Assembly: GCF_900473935.1 (NCBI RefSeq)
Contig: NZ_UCNN01000019.1
Coordinates: 310,001-374,000, forward strand
From: Synechococcus sp. UW105
Lineage (GTDB): Bacteria > Cyanobacteriota > Cyanobacteriia > PCC-6307 > Cyanobiaceae
Length of the DNA: 64,000 bases
Reading direction: 5' to 3'
Shown: one piece after another, positions 8,422-19,700 of the stretch
How positions within the stretch are numbered: the stretch's first letter is position 1
Layout of the letters: every line of letters starts with the position of its first letter
The notes under the pieces: model-generated
The model's database searches: none
What the model was told of the DNA's origin: nothing
What the model saw: the letters and a program-made list of their open reading frames with translations, nothing else
Program-made: the position numbers and the translations under genes

Positions 8422-9438
8422 TTAAGTCTGTCCACGTCTAGGCAATCCCGAGTCCTCAAGAACAGTTTCAAGATCCGGTCCATGACTGGTGAGTTGGAAG
8501 CGTTCAGGCTGGGTCACTGGGTTGTGAATGAAGTGGCGCTGGCGGATGCTGAAACGATCCCAGTCGTTCACCTCGATGGGCAGCACCCTGATCAGCCCTT
8601 CGATCAGCCAGGGCCATAGAGGGATTCCAGGCGTTCTGGCGACACCACGCCAGCGGCAGAGTGTGGCCACCGCTTCATTCACACTGATCGCTTTCTGGCC
8701 CATCACGATCCGGCGGACCGGGCCCTGCCCCGGCTCGGGATTTCGTTGATGGGGAGTCGTGGCCAACGCTCCGCAGATGGCCGCGATGTCGGCGGCATGG
8801 ATGAAGTGGAAGCTGGCATCGGCCCGTAGCCATCGCGCCAGCCAGAGCCACTTGCTGGCTTCAGCAAGGCCTTCGGTGAGGTAACTCGTCGGGAAGCGGC
8901 TGCTGCCGTCGATGCGTCCACCAAAGACCAACGTGGGGAACACGGCCACGATCCGTTCAGCGAGCGGATGGTGTTCGAGATCCTTCAGGCATTGGGCCTT
9001 GGTCTGGATGTATTCGGTGCCGTAGGCCAGGGCCTGGGGCAACGGCTGCAGATCGCGGTTGAGGATGCTGGCCGTGGAGAAGTACACCACCTGCTCGAGC
9101 TTGTCGGGATCAAGCAGGCTCAGCATCCGCTTCACTGCTACCACATTCACCTGCTGCGCACGTTCAGGGTCCCCCCAGGCTGTGGCGGTGTGAATCACCC
9201 TGTTAACGCTGCCTAGATCGGTCGCGAAGCGATCGGTCTCCCTCAGATCACCAACGAGGAGCTTGATGCGCGGGTGATCGAGGGGAATCGCCGATAGCTT
9301 GCTGGGGTCCCTGAGCCACAGCAGAAGTTCAGCATCGGAATGCTCAAGAAGCCAGGCAGTGGTGTACTGGCCGACGCAGCCGCTGGCGCCCGTAATCAGG
9401 ATGCGTGCCGGTGCTGTGGTCAAGGATTCCTTGCGCAA
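8422..9438 (-). CDS. NAD(P)-dependent epimerase/dehydratase (extended SDR)
   Basis: 338 residues from a TTG at 9438 (a second TTG at 9423 is also possible; there is no ATG ahead of the fold). [20 protein letters not shown] is the Rossmann nucleotide-binding motif TGxxGxxG and YIQTK provides the YxxxK catalytic pair of short-chain dehydrogenases. The later FPTLVFGG and [11 protein letters not shown] are common in epimerase/3-beta-HSD-like members. The substrate is unknown. It begins 11 bases after the hemE stop codon on the same strand, so co-transcription with hemE is likely. Confidence 0.75.
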   Translation of the reverse strand: MRKESLTTAPARILITGASGCVGQYTTAWLLEHSDAELLLWLRDPSKLSAIPLDHPRIKLLVGDLRETDRFATDLGSVNRVIHTATAWGDPERAQQVNVVAVKRMLSLLDPDKLEQVVYFSTASILNRDLQPLPQALAYGTEYIQTKAQCLKDLEHHPLAERIVAVFPTLVFGGRIDGSSRFPTSYLTEGLAEASKWLWLARWLRADASFHFIHAADIAAICGALATTPHQRNPEPGQGPVRRIVMGQKAISVNEAVATLCRWRGVARTPGIPLWPWLIEGLIRVLPIEVNDWDRFSIRQRHFIHNPVTQPERFQLTSHGPDLETVLEDSGLPRRGQT

Positions 9439-9449
9439 GGGAGAGTGGC

Positions 9450-10508
9450 TCAGGCCGCGGTGCCCAGACGTTCCATCACGCTCTTGCCAGAGCGGAAGAA
9501 GGCTGCACCGTTCTCCTCGGGTGTGCCGGGGAGGATGCCATGGCCAAGGTTGAGAATGTGGCGGCGACCCCGGGCCTTGCGGACGCAGTCATCGATGCGG
9601 GCTTCAATCGCTTCGGGGGTTCCGAACAGCAGGCCTGGGTCGACGTTGCCTTGGACCCCAATGTGTTCGGGTAGGCGGGCCAGGGCTTCGGCCATGTCCA
9701 CGGTCCAGTCGAGCGACACGATGTCCACACCGGTGGTGCCCATGCGTTCGAGCACACCCGCACTGCCGGAGATGTAAAGGATGAAAGGGGTGTCTGGGTG
9801 GGTTTGCTTGACCAGATCGACCACCTTCTTTTGATACGGGGCAGCGAAGGTGTCGTAGTCGGCAGGACTGAGCTGGCCTGCCCAGGAATCGAACATCTGC
9901 ACCACTTGGGCACCCGAATCGATCTGGTAGCGAAGGTAATGAGCAATCGATTCGGCGAAGTGATCGAGCAGCTTGTGCAGCATCTCGGGCTCTTGGAAGG
10001 CCATGGCCTTAATCACCGCGTAGTTCTTACTGCTCTTTCCCTCCACCACATAGGCAGCCAGGGTCCAGGGGGCACCCACGAAACCAAGCACTGCGGCTTC
10101 ATTGCCAACGCTCTGGCGCAGGCGACCCAAGACTTCACCCACAAACGGCATGGACTCAGCCGGATTGAGGGTCCGTAGTGCGTCCACCTGGTTCATGCTG
10201 CGGATCGGATCACCGATCTGGGGCCCCTTGCTCTCAATGATGTCGAAGTCGATCCCCATCCCAGGTAGCGGCGTGAGGATGTCTGAGAACAAGATCACAC
10301 CATCAGGCTTGAAGGCCCGAAACGGCTGCATCGAGATCTCGTAGGAGAGGTCAGGGTTCTCTGAGCGCTCTCGGAAGCTGGGATATTTGTCGCGCAGGTC
10401 TCGGTAGATCTTCATGTACCGACCTGCCTGGCGCATCATCCACACCGGGGGACGCTCAACAGCCTCTCCGCGGGCAGCACGCAGCAGCAGGGGCAGGGAG
10501 TCGCTCAT
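9450..10508 (-). CDS. hemE: uroporphyrinogen decarboxylase
   Basis: 352 residues from the ATG at 10508, which gives the standard N-terminus ([20 protein letters not shown] is the start of the conserved region). The family signatures [12 protein letters not shown] and [16 protein letters not shown] are present, as is the catalytic-site [16 protein letters not shown]. The enzyme removes four carboxyl groups from uroporphyrinogen III to form coproporphyrinogen III, a step shared by heme, chlorophyll and bilins, so it matters for pigment supply. An upstream in-frame start at 10556 is not needed. Confidence 0.97.
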   Translation of the reverse strand: MSDSLPLLLRAARGEAVERPPVWMMRQAGRYMKIYRDLRDKYPSFRERSENPDLSYEISMQPFRAFKPDGVILFSDILTPLPGMGIDFDIIESKGPQIGDPIRSMNQVDALRTLNPAESMPFVGEVLGRLRQSVGNEAAVLGFVGAPWTLAAYVVEGKSSKNYAVIKAMAFQEPEMLHKLLDHFAESIAHYLRYQIDSGAQVVQMFDSWAGQLSPADYDTFAAPYQKKVVDLVKQTHPDTPFILYISGSAGVLERMGTTGVDIVSLDWTVDMAEALARLPEHIGVQGNVDPGLLFGTPEAIEARIDDCVRKARGRRHILNLGHGILPGTPEENGAAFFRSGKSVMERLGTAA

Positions 10509-10605
10509 CGGGAAGTGGAGATCAAGCGGGCAACCTACCTGAGAGAACCTGAGCAACCGAGGCTCTTCTCAGGTAAAGCATCTGCTTCGTCACACGCTTT
10601 GGGGC

Positions 10606-12900
10606 TCAAACTCCGCCAGCAGCGGAGTCTGGGGCGAGGCTCCGCTTTGGATCGTGCTTGAACACCATCACACTCAAGGGAGGCAGACAGAGGTCGAGGG
10701 AGTTGTCGTAACCATGGATTCCCCACTCGTCTGAATGCTTCCCACCCATGTTGCCCAGGTTGCTGCCGCCGTAGCGCTCCGCATCGGTGTTGAAGATCTC
10801 CGTGTAGAAGCCGGCGAGGGGAATGCCCACGCGGTAATGGGCATGGCTCTGGGGTGTGAAGTTGGCCACTACGACCAGCCAGCTACCGCCAGTACTTTCC
10901 CGACGCATGAAACTGATCACGGAGTGGCGATTGTCGTTGCAGTCGATCCACTGGAAGCCGTACTGATCAAAGTCATCGCGCCAGAGGGCTGGTTCTGCCT
11001 TGTAGAGCACGTTGAGGTCATCGACCAGTCGCTGCACGCCCTGGTGCGGCTCGTATCCCAACAGATCCCACTGCAGGTCTCCCCACACATTCCATTCGGC
11101 CCGCTGACCGAATTCCATCCCCATAAAGATCGTCTTCTTGCCGGGGTGGGTCCACATGTAGGCCAAAAGCGCACGTGTGTTGGCGTATTTCTGCCAGTCA
11201 TCTCCAGGCATCTTGTGCAGGAGATTGCTCTTGCCGTGAACCACCTCATCGTGGCTTAGCGCCAGCATGAAGTTCTCGGTGTAGGTGTACCAGATCGAGA
11301 AGGTGATGTTGTTCTGGTGGAACTGGCGGAACCAGGGATCGAGCTCGAAGTAATCGAGCATGTCGTGCATCCAGCCCATGTTCCACTTCAGATTGAAGCC
11401 GAGCCCGCCGATGTCGGTGGGCTGCGTCACCATCGGCCAGGTTGTGGATTCCTCTGCAATCGAAAGTGCGCCTGGATAGTGCTGGAACAGCACATGATTG
11501 GCTTGCTGCAGGAAGCGCACCGCTTCCGTGTTTTCGCGGCCGCCATGTTCGTTGGGCAGCCATTCGCCATCGGGTCGCAAGTAGTCGCGGTAGAGCATGG
11601 AGGCCACCGCATCCACCCGGATGCCGTCGATGTGGAACTGCTCAAACCAGAACACAAGGTTGGCAACAAGGAAGTTCCGCACCTCGTTGCGGCTGTAATT
11701 GAAAATCAGCGTGCCCCACTCCTTGTGCTCACCGATCCGGGGATCGGAGTGCTCATACAGGTGTGTGCCGTCAAAGAACGCCAGACCATGACTGTCTTTG
11801 GGGAAATGCCCAGGGACCCAGTCGATGATCACGCCGATGCCTTCGGCATGGCATCGGTCGACGAAGGCGCGGAATTCATCGGGGTTGCCGAAACGACTGG
11901 TTGGGGCGTACCAACCGGTCACCTGATATCCCCAGGAACCGTCGAAGGGATGCTCGGTGATCGGCATCAATTCGATATGCGTGAAGCCGCGTGCCTTCAC
12001 GTAGGGGATCACTCGATCCGCGAGTTCCGGGTACGTGAGCAGGCGGGCACCGGGTTTGAGGTCCGCGGCAGGAACGGGAGGGCGAGCAGTTCCGTCGGCT
12101 TCGATAAAGGGTTGATCCGCAGCGGCATGAATCCAGCTGCCCATGTGCATCTCATAGACCGAGATCGGTTGATCGAGAGCATTGCGACGGTCCCGTTCAT
12201 GCATCCAGGCGGAATCAGTCCACTGGAAGTTGTCGAGACGGGACACCAATGAGCTGGTGGCCGGACGGACCTCGTGGCGGAAGCCGTAAGGGTCGGCCTT
12301 CTGATAACAGTGCCCTTCCTGGGTCCGAATTTCATATTTGTAGAGAGCTCCTTCGTTCAAACCGGGAACGAACAATTCCCAGATGCCCCCGTTGCGCTGC
12401 TGCATGGGGTGGTGGCGTCCATCCCATGCATTGAGGTCACCGATCACGCTCACACTTCGAGCGTGCGGTGCCCAAAGGCAGAACATCACCCCTGCAACGT
12501 TGCCGATTGTGGTGAGATGGGCACCCATCTTTCGCCAGATGTGGTGATGGTTCCCTTCGGCGAAGAGATGGCGATCCATCTCGCCCATCCATTCATCCCT
12601 GAACGCCCAGGGATCGTTCTGCTCGTGGCTGATGCCGCCACGGCTCACCTGCAGGCGATAGGCCTGACCTGGATCCTGCGCTAGCTCCGCTTCAAACAGC
12701 CAGGGGTGGTGGGGGGTGGTGGTGCTGATGACCTCGCCGTTGACCACCAGGTCGACACGATCGGCTTCAGGCATCCAGGCACGCACAGTCCAGCCGCTGT
12801 CTGTGGTCTGGGGCCCGAGCACAGACAGCGGATGGTCGTGGCGGCATTCCGCCAGCCGCAGACCATCCTCAATCATCCAGTCGAGGACCGCAGCAGCCAT
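10606..12900 (-). CDS. glgB: 1,4-alpha-glucan branching enzyme
   Basis: 764 residues, normal for GlgB. Order: N-terminal CBM48-like domains ([12 protein letters not shown], then [17 protein letters not shown]), GH13 barrel with [17 protein letters not shown], nucleophile Asp in [12 protein letters not shown], acid/base Glu in IAEEST, and [14 protein letters not shown], then a C-terminal beta domain. It moves alpha-1,4 chains to alpha-1,6 branch points in cytosolic glycogen. It stands alone, with 97 bases to hemE and 78 to the next gene. Confidence 0.97.
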   Translation of the reverse strand: MAAAVLDWMIEDGLRLAECRHDHPLSVLGPQTTDSGWTVRAWMPEADRVDLVVNGEVISTTTPHHPWLFEAELAQDPGQAYRLQVSRGGISHEQNDPWAFRDEWMGEMDRHLFAEGNHHHIWRKMGAHLTTIGNVAGVMFCLWAPHARSVSVIGDLNAWDGRHHPMQQRNGGIWELFVPGLNEGALYKYEIRTQEGHCYQKADPYGFRHEVRPATSSLVSRLDNFQWTDSAWMHERDRRNALDQPISVYEMHMGSWIHAAADQPFIEADGTARPPVPAADLKPGARLLTYPELADRVIPYVKARGFTHIELMPITEHPFDGSWGYQVTGWYAPTSRFGNPDEFRAFVDRCHAEGIGVIIDWVPGHFPKDSHGLAFFDGTHLYEHSDPRIGEHKEWGTLIFNYSRNEVRNFLVANLVFWFEQFHIDGIRVDAVASMLYRDYLRPDGEWLPNEHGGRENTEAVRFLQQANHVLFQHYPGALSIAEESTTWPMVTQPTDIGGLGFNLKWNMGWMHDMLDYFELDPWFRQFHQNNITFSIWYTYTENFMLALSHDEVVHGKSNLLHKMPGDDWQKYANTRALLAYMWTHPGKKTIFMGMEFGQRAEWNVWGDLQWDLLGYEPHQGVQRLVDDLNVLYKAEPALWRDDFDQYGFQWIDCNDNRHSVISFMRRESTGGSWLVVVANFTPQSHAHYRVGIPLAGFYTEIFNTDAERYGGSNLGNMGGKHSDEWGIHGYDNSLDLCLPPLSVMVFKHDPKRSLAPDSAAGGV

Positions 12901-12978
12901 GACCTAAAGGCATTATTGGCCGGGAGCTTAGGCGGAAAAGCCCTGGTTCCTGCGGTCGGTTGCCAGCCCTTGAACCGA

Positions 12979-13740
12979 TCAGACCAGATCAGCCGAGAAA
13001 TCGACGTTGATGATTCGGCCTTCGCGGTTGAAAATCACAAACAGATTGTCGGTCACCTTGCCGAATTCGATCGTGACCAGCACGAGCTGTTGCTCGCCTC
13101 CTTGGCTTGCGACGAGAGCGCTCTTGATCTGCTTCGTGCCGCCAAGGACCCGGGCAAGTTTGCTCCATTTGCGCTTGAGGTCTTGAGGGCCAATCTCCTT
13201 CTGGAAGTCGAGATCCAGGTAGTAGCGAGCGGCGACCCAGCGTTGGGCGTTCAGGTCCTGCACAAAGTTGAGAGCGCTCTGCTCGATGGGCAGAGTCGTG
13301 CCCACCCATTTCCAAGCCACCAGCTTCCCTTCATCGTCAAGCACCAGCAGGAGCGGTGCCTCCTTGGTTCCATCGGCCAGCACAGCCACGGCTTCCACGG
13401 TGGTGTCATCCATGCCGCGGGAGATTGCGCTGATCCGATAGTCACTGAGGGATGGGCTGTTGCGCAGCCTGGTCCGCACTGCCTCCTCGTCGGTTGTGCT
13501 GCGCAGAGGGGTGGATAAACCGGCATAGATGCCAGCGGCATCCTGCACTTTCAGGGCTTCCAGAAGCTCACGTGCGGCGCGGGTGGCCTGGGCGGCGGTG
13601 AGTGTCGTTGTAGCAGCAGCTCCGGCCTGGGCGATCTCGAGCGCCTGACTGCCGTGCATCGGCATCACGGATGCGATCGGACTGCAAAGCGCAAGGGCGA
13701 GAACGCAGGCTGTGGTGTTCACGGCGTGAAGGCGACGCAT
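12979..13740 (-). CDS. exported protein with two SnoaL/DUF3887-like halves
   Basis: 253 residues with an N-terminal signal peptide (AVNTTACVLALALCSPIASV). The body seems to be an internal duplication: ARELLEALKVQDAAGIYAGL begins one alpha+beta unit and FVQDLNAQRWVAARYYLDLD begins a second, each followed by strands (VEAVAVLADGTKEAPLLLVL; QQLVLVTIEFGKVTDNLFVI). This resembles the DUF3887 / NTF2-like fold. No catalytic residues can be named. Probably periplasmic or lumenal. It is followed 24 bases upstream of its start by the CocE-type gene's stop, on the same strand. Confidence 0.6.
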   Translation of the reverse strand: MRRLHAVNTTACVLALALCSPIASVMPMHGSQALEIAQAGAAATTTLTAAQATRAARELLEALKVQDAAGIYAGLSTPLRSTTDEEAVRTRLRNSPSLSDYRISAISRGMDDTTVEAVAVLADGTKEAPLLLVLDDEGKLVAWKWVGTTLPIEQSALNFVQDLNAQRWVAARYYLDLDFQKEIGPQDLKRKWSKLARVLGGTKQIKSALVASQGGEQQLVLVTIEFGKVTDNLFVIFNREGRIINVDFSADLV

Positions 13741-13764
13741 GTTTGGCGTCAGTTTGCCGGAGGT

Positions 13765-15441
13765 TCAGCGTTCCGGTGAACCGATCAGTGGCTCAAAACG
13801 TAATTGGCACTGATTCAGAGTCAGTTCAATGCTGGTGACACGGCATGCGCTGCTGGGTGCACCACAGGGGCTATCGGGATGGCCAGGGTTGATCGCGATT
13901 GCGGGCCAGCAGGCTCCCGCAATCGAAATGCGCAACCGATCTCCTGGTTTCAGCCTGGCTTCGAGTGGTTGCAGTGCCACCCTTTGGCTCGATGCTTGGC
14001 AGGCCTTGAGGCCACTCACGCGGGTGACGCCAGTGCTGAGTTGTTGCACCTGATCGCTGCCTGATGGACAGACGGAGAGGGCAACGCACAGATCAAATCC
14101 CAATTGATCTGCAGCCGCCAGCAGCGACAGAACAGGTCGGCCGCGCAACTGGCAGTTGAGGCTCAGAGGAGCCGTGGTGAAGGTGGCCACATCGCTGCGG
14201 GCATCCAGCTCGGATCGATCGCAGGGGCCAGGGGTGGGGCTGAGGTGACCACCGATTGCCGGGGCGGCACGCCATGGATCATGGACGATCACCACAGTCT
14301 CAGGAACCACAGTCTCGGATCGGTTGAGGTCTTGCTCGTTGACGCTGGAGTCAGCAAAGCAGCCGAGTGCGTGGCTGGCGGAGGACAGGGCCTTCAACTC
14401 ACCGGCACTGGGATCAAGACAGGCCAGGGAGCTGCCGCTGAGTTGCCATAGTCCACCGCTGCTGCTTCTGGCGTCGGTGATGGGTTGCCAGCGCTGTTCG
14501 CAGAGGTCCCAGGCCATGACAGATCCTCGGCAACCAACGGGCTCCTCCCTTTGGATGGATGGATGCTCAGAGGGGTCGATCAGGTTGCGTTGGAAGAAGT
14601 CCAGATGAAGTTGCTGGGCGTTTGGCCACCATTTCAGGTGCGTTGCAGGCCCGATGTGCAGATCTGGCTGACCACCTGCCTCCAGGCTGAGACGATGCAG
14701 ATCCAGCACGCCGCGCAGATGGGGGTCCCACCAGCCTCCGATTAGCAGCATGGGCAGGCGTAGCCAGCTGGTCGGTGGGTGATAGCAGGTCCAGGCGTCA
14801 GGATCCTCCGGGGAGCGATCAAGCCAGCGCACTGCCATCCCTTCCGGGTCATAGCGACGCAGCAGATCCAATCCGTCACGGCAGTATCGGTTGTCTTCAA
14901 GGCTGCAGCGGATTGCATCCCATCCGGTTGCGTCCCCCCTGCGTTGGGCTTGCAGGGCGGCGAGCTGTAGACCCCAGCCCAGTCCAAGGTGCCACCAGTG
15001 GGCTCCCCCTTCGCAGCTCCAATGGTCTCTTTCGTGTAAACCGGTCATCGCCGGTGCAAGGCAGTCGGGTGGAGGGGTGCCTTCCTCGGCCACTAATTGG
15101 GTGAATCCCTGGTACGAAAAGCCGTAAAGACCGATCCGTCCGTTGCATTGAGGCAGGGAACGAAGCCACGACAAGGTGGCGGTGGTGTCGCGTGCCTCTT
15201 GCGCAAAGCCACGGAAGCAGCCACCAGAGGAGCCCTGGCCACGCACATCCTGAACGACAACCAGAAATCCACGTTCGGCCCACCAGGAAGGATGGGCATA
15301 GGTCGGTGTCGAGGCGATGGATCGTCCGTAGGGTTGGCGCATCAGAAGAGCGGGCCACGGACCAGATCCGGATGGCTGCCAGATCCTTGCGATCAGATCG
15401 ACACCGTCTTCAAGCGTCAGGGAGTGATCAGCGTGGATCAA
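13765..15441 (-). CDS. CocE/NonD-type alpha/beta hydrolase (X-Pro dipeptidyl-peptidase family)
   Basis: 558 residues from a TTG at 15441. I choose this start because it gives an N-terminus (IHADHSLTLEDGVDLIARIW) that begins directly in the conserved domain and avoids overlap with the small secreted gene; longer frames upstream are not protein-like. MRQPYGRSIAST and ERGFLVVVQDVRGQGSSGG, then GLYGFSYQGF with nucleophile Ser near residue 109, are typical of CocE/NonD hydrolases, which cleave esters or X-Pro peptides. A C-terminal beta-sandwich domain follows (AATSL region, ~350-558). The substrate is unknown. Confidence 0.75.
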   Translation of the reverse strand: MIHADHSLTLEDGVDLIARIWQPSGSGPWPALLMRQPYGRSIASTPTYAHPSWWAERGFLVVVQDVRGQGSSGGCFRGFAQEARDTTATLSWLRSLPQCNGRIGLYGFSYQGFTQLVAEEGTPPPDCLAPAMTGLHERDHWSCEGGAHWWHLGLGWGLQLAALQAQRRGDATGWDAIRCSLEDNRYCRDGLDLLRRYDPEGMAVRWLDRSPEDPDAWTCYHPPTSWLRLPMLLIGGWWDPHLRGVLDLHRLSLEAGGQPDLHIGPATHLKWWPNAQQLHLDFFQRNLIDPSEHPSIQREEPVGCRGSVMAWDLCEQRWQPITDARSSSGGLWQLSGSSLACLDPSAGELKALSSASHALGCFADSSVNEQDLNRSETVVPETVVIVHDPWRAAPAIGGHLSPTPGPCDRSELDARSDVATFTTAPLSLNCQLRGRPVLSLLAAADQLGFDLCVALSVCPSGSDQVQQLSTGVTRVSGLKACQASSQRVALQPLEARLKPGDRLRISIAGACWPAIAINPGHPDSPCGAPSSACRVTSIELTLNQCQLRFEPLIGSPER

Positions 15442-15473
15442 TGGGCCCGGATTCTGAGGGTGAGGTGGACCGC

Positions 15474-15761
15474 TTAGGACACATCTGTGCAGTGAAGGCC
15501 GATCACATACGTGGCCAAAATCTCGGCGTCTTGCGTCGTCAGATTGCGCTGAGAGGCCAGGGCCGCGATGGCGGTATTGGATGTGGCCGAGACCCCCTGG
15601 GCATTGAGTTGCTTGAACTGCCTGCACAAGGCTCTGGCTTCGTTGGGGTTGCGTTTGACGCTTTCCAGAAGCGAAGACTGTGCAGCCACCGCGCTTGACG
15701 TCGCTGCACCCGCCGCCGCCGCAAGGGCGCACAACAGCAGAGAGGCTTGGAGGTGGCGCAT
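15474..15761 (-). CDS. small secreted helical protein
   Basis: 95 residues. Signal peptide MRHLQASLLLCALAAAAGA with cleavage near AVAA, then a short, mostly helical mature part (SLLESVKRNPNEARALCRQF; RNLTTQDAEILATYVIGLHC) with two Cys that could pair. No family recognised. It precedes the CocE-type hydrolase by 32 bases on the same strand, so the two may be co-transcribed. Confidence 0.65.
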   Translation of the reverse strand: MRHLQASLLLCALAAAAGAATSSAVAAQSSLLESVKRNPNEARALCRQFKQLNAQGVSATSNTAIAALASQRNLTTQDAEILATYVIGLHCTDVS

Positions 15762-15825
15762 ACACCCTCCTTAAGGACTAACTGCATTTGAAGTGGCAAT
15801 CAGCTTGCTTGGCAGCGCTCTGGGG

Positions 15826-16230
15826 TCAGTTTCTTGGTTGCCATGCTTGGGCTGCTTTGATCCAGCGTTGGGCCACCGCCAGATCCACCACTGGTGGTCG
15901 TCCACTTCGGAGCTGGCGTTCGAGTCGTCCCGTACGCGTGACGACATCCTGGGGTGAGGCTGCTGAAAGTGCTGCCACTGTTGCCAGGCCTGCATGCATC
16001 AGCAGGGCTGCATCGGCCGGTGCGAGATCCAGGCAGCACACCAGCTCGGCCATGCCCCTCAGCCGTTTGAAGTTTCGGGCGCTGGCACGGCCGCGGCGGG
16101 AGAGCTGGCTGAGCTGGTGGTCGCTGAGTTGCTGAAGGGCTCCCCAGGTGTCGATACCTGCAGCCACCAGTTCCCGCTGCTCATCACGGAAGCTCTGAGG
16201 CAGCTCCTGAAGTGGAGATTCGCTGCTCAT
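15826..16230 (-). CDS. DUF4332-like helix-hairpin-helix protein
   Basis: 134 residues from the ATG at 16230. LVAAGIDTWGALQQLSDHQL and LMHAGLATVAALSAASPQDV are two copies of the helix-hairpin-helix-like turn (GI.tw..L..ls...L) seen in DUF4332 proteins, which resemble DNA-binding HhH units. No nuclease or other domain is attached. The start codon overlaps the ycf51 stop by ATGA (16227-16230), indicating translational coupling. Confidence 0.65.
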   Translation of the reverse strand: MSSESPLQELPQSFRDEQRELVAAGIDTWGALQQLSDHQLSQLSRRGRASARNFKRLRGMAELVCCLDLAPADAALLMHAGLATVAALSAASPQDVVTRTGRLERQLRSGRPPVVDLAVAQRWIKAAQAWQPRN

Positions 16231-16688
16231 TCTTTGTTCAGTCTTGCCGATGCTCTCGTTTTCACTTCGGTCTGGCCGAGGACCACTGGTTTGCTCAACC
16301 CGTCGCCGGCCGGTTGCAGCTGGCGTAAGCGGACGATCACCACGTCGCTGCTGCGTCCACCTGGACGCAAATTCCCCGCTAGCTGTTGCAGGGTTGGATC
16401 GACCGAGTCGAGATCCATCTCCGGTGAGGCCTTCGCGACCACTAGATCGTTGCCGTTGTCGAACACCACCGGTGCCCTTACAGCTCCTTCGATTGCAACG
16501 GGCGGGGTGTAACTCACCGAGAACGCCCAGCTGCTCGCGGCGAGCAGAAGCGTGAAGCTGGTCACTCCCACGAGACGGAATCGCAGTCCCCAGCGTGCTG
16601 CGAAGGCGATTGCTGTGACCACGGCGAAGCCGAGTCCGCTCCAGACCAACCATTGCGTGGAACTCTGAAGCAGCAGAGGCAGATTCAT
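16227..16688 (-). CDS. ycf51: Ycf51-like membrane protein (DUF2518)
   Basis: 153 residues from the ATG at 16688. Two N-terminal membrane spans (WLVWSGLGFAVVTAIAFAA; VGVTSFTLLLAASSWAFSV) are followed by a ~90-residue soluble domain (PVVFDNGNDLVVAKASPEM). This matches Ycf51/DUF2518, a family shared by cyanobacteria and some plastids with no established function. It is divergent from tamB with 64 bases between start codons and coupled to the DUF4332 gene. Confidence 0.75.
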   Translation of the reverse strand: MNLPLLLQSSTQWLVWSGLGFAVVTAIAFAARWGLRFRLVGVTSFTLLLAASSWAFSVSYTPPVAIEGAVRAPVVFDNGNDLVVAKASPEMDLDSVDPTLQQLAGNLRPGGRSSDVVIVRLRQLQPAGDGLSKPVVLGQTEVKTRASARLNKE

Positions 16689-16752
16689 GGGCTGGTGATC
16701 AGCGGTTGTGCTCTTTATATTGCGCTGACTTCTGAAGGGACTGACGCGGTCG

Positions 16753-19700
16753 ATGGGCAGTGGGTCACCACCGCAGACCCTCTCGCGTCTGCTCCTGACT
16801 AGGGGAGTCATTCTCACCGTTGCCGGTGGACTCTGTTGGATCGGTGCGGATCGCATCGCCGCTTCGGTGGTTGCTCGGATGCGTCCCAGCCTTGAGCAGC
16901 AGCTCTCCAAGCCCCTTGGCCATCCCCTGCGGATTGGCCCTTACAAGGGCTTGAGTCTTTCGGGTGTCTCCCTCGGCCCCAGCGAAGTCCAGCGCGGTTT
17001 GCTGGATGACTCCACCGCATCGGTTGAAGCGGTGTCTGTCGGTCTGGCGCCGCTGGCCAGTCTGCGCCGCTGGAAGCCTGTGGCGGTGGTCAAGTTGCGT
17101 GGCGTGCGGGTTGATTTGCGTCGGAATGCCGAGGGGGCCTACTGGGTGCCAGGTCCTGCCGGTGATCAGCCTCCTCCGAAGCTCGGTCTCTTGATCCGTC
17201 TGTTGGATCCGGCCCAGATCAGGATTCAGCCTGCGGACCTGACTGTGCGGGCAGCGGGCCGTGCTGATGTGCATTTGGATCAGTCCTGGGCCGATTCGGC
17301 TGTTCAGCTGACTCTTCCCCAACAGGGCAAGGTGGCGATGCGTTTGAAGGGACGCTGGCGAGACCCTCAATTCGACCTTCAGGCCAGGATTGACAAGCTG
17401 CGTCTTCAGTCCCTCCAGGGGTTGATTCCCCCCGCCAGTGAAGTCGCACTTCAGGGGCAGTTAGGGGGGGACCTCCAACTTGGCTGGCAGGCCGGCAAGG
17501 CCAGTTGCCATGGAGGGATCTCTTTGGTTGGGTTCGCAATGAACTCACCGGCTCTACAGGCACCGCTCCGCAGCCCTCAGTTGCAGATCAGCTGTAAGGG
17601 GGATCGGCTGACGCTGCCGCGAAGCCCCTGGAGCTTTGGTGCTTATCAAGCCTCCTTGCAAGGCGATGTGGCGCTCAACCGGTCCTTCAATCTGCATCTG
17701 AATCTTCAGGAACCTGGCAGGGACCGTCAGCTTCGTGCTGATCTCAAGGGGCCATGGCATCAACCTCGACTGCGGATCGACGGTCGGTGGAGCCCGCCAA
17801 CGTCCGTTGCCTTGAAGGGGCCGTTCAAGCTTGATCTGGAGCTGAGCGGCGACTGGAGTGACCAAGAGGCCATCACAGCCAGCCTTGATCGTTTGGATCT
17901 TCACGGGCCCGGGCTCAAACTCAGGGCCGCTGGGGGCCTCTACCCCCGCATGGCAGTTGCCAGCCAGCAGTTTGAGATGGCTGGATCAGCCTGGAGTCAG
18001 CTGTCGCTGGTGCCCGAGTTGCTTGGCGACAACACTCCTGTTCGCGGCGTCGTTCGCCTTCGTGGGGAGACCACCAAGCCTCAGTTCAGTCTGACCCTTG
18101 GCCAACGGGCCAATCCTTTGCTGCAGGACTGGTCCTTGAAGGCCGACTGGGATGTAGCCAAGGGCCTGGTTCGGTTGGATCGTTTCACCAGCCCTGACCT
18201 TCAGGCCCAGGCGGTGCTACCCCTGCGACTCACTGGTCGCCGTCTGCAGCTGGGCCCTCTCAAGGCGGGCATTCAACTCAAGGACTTCCCCCTGGCGCGG
18301 ATTGGCCCCATCGTTGGCACCTCGATGGCGGGCCGTCTCTCGGCCTTCGGTGAGCTGAGCGGTCCATTGAACGCCCTGCGCCCTGATCTGGATCTTCAGC
18401 TGGTGACGCCGGAAGCTGGACTCCTTCGCCTGTCTGAAGTGTGGCAGGGGCGCTTTGAGGGGCGGCCTGGCGGAGGTGGTCGGTTGAGCATGACCGCCGC
18501 AGATGCTGTGATCGGAGGATCTCTTCAGGCCAGGCTCGGCCGCAACTGGCTTCCGACCACCGTCACATTGGTCCGTCAGGGGGGCGAGCTCAGCCTTGCT
18601 GGCACTCCGGCTTCCTACCGATGGCAGGCTCGACGTCTGCCGTTGGAGGGTTTGGAATTAGCCCTGCCTCCGAAGGGGCGGTTTGAAGGGCTTTATGGCC
18701 GCTTGTCTGGGGAGGGCACTCTCGGACTGCAGCCTCTTGCAATGGAGGGACACCTCACCTTTGACCGTCCGGGACTGCTTGGCGTTCAGCTTCGTCAGGC
18801 CCAGCTTCAGGGCACCTACAGCAACCGTCGGTATCAACTCACCGGTGAATTGCTCCCGCCTGATTCCGGCCAAGTGCTGCTCAAGGCCGAAGGTCGTCTT
18901 GGTGCTGGCCTGGATGCTGAGGTGGATGCCCTGGGCCTCAGTGCGCGTTGGCTCACACGCGGTGTGCTCAGCCTCACGAACCTCACCGATGATCTTCCTG
19001 CTGTGGAGGGAAGGGCGGAGGATCTCGGCACCCTGCTTGTGAACACCTTTGGTGGGTCGCTGAATGGACAGCTTCAGGCCCTGAACGCGGTGCAGCAAGA
19101 CCTCGACGCTCACGAGCAGAAAGTCCGCAATCGCTCCGCCTTCCACCCCGAGGATCTGCGTGGTCAGGTTGATGCCCGCATCAGCCTGAGTGGAGACCAT
19201 CTGGCTGACCTCAATCTTGAGCTCAAGGCCAGCGGCCACCTCTGGGTGGAAGGGGGTGACGTGGATCATGCTTTGCAAATCGAACCGTTTGTCGCCACGA
19301 TCAGCGGTCCGATTGGGGCGGGTGAAGGGCAGTTCTCGTTGCAGCATCTGCCCTTCTCTCTGCTGGCGCTCGTGGCACCGGTTCCCCCTGCTTTGCTCGG
19401 GGCCGTTGGCCTTTCGGGCCGCTATCGACTTGGTGATGGAGCTCCTCAGCTAACGACGGAACTGGTTCTTGAAGATGCCCGGATCGGTGCCCATCGCCTC
19501 ACCCTCGACAAGGGTCAGATCACCCTGGCCGGCAACGCCTTGCTGCTGGATCTGGCCTTGCGTGATGAGTCGGCTGAGCAGGCTGTCGTGGTCACCGGAC
19601 AGGTGCCTTTGGAGCCGTCGAGTGCTCTCGATGTGCGCGTGGTTACCCGAGGCGACGGTCTTCGCTTCCTCACGGGTTTCACCAATGATCGCCTCGTTTG

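Noticed and set aside
11317-12252. 311-residue plus-strand frame
   Set aside because: It is antisense to the conserved GH13 core of glgB; a shadow of codon bias.
15442-15765. Longer start for the CocE-type hydrolase
   Set aside because: The extension is Cys/Gly/Arg-rich nonsense and overlaps a secreted small gene with a good signal peptide.
18658-19347. 229-residue minus-strand frame
   Set aside because: Lies wholly opposite tamB, whose beta-rich repeat pattern is continuous there.
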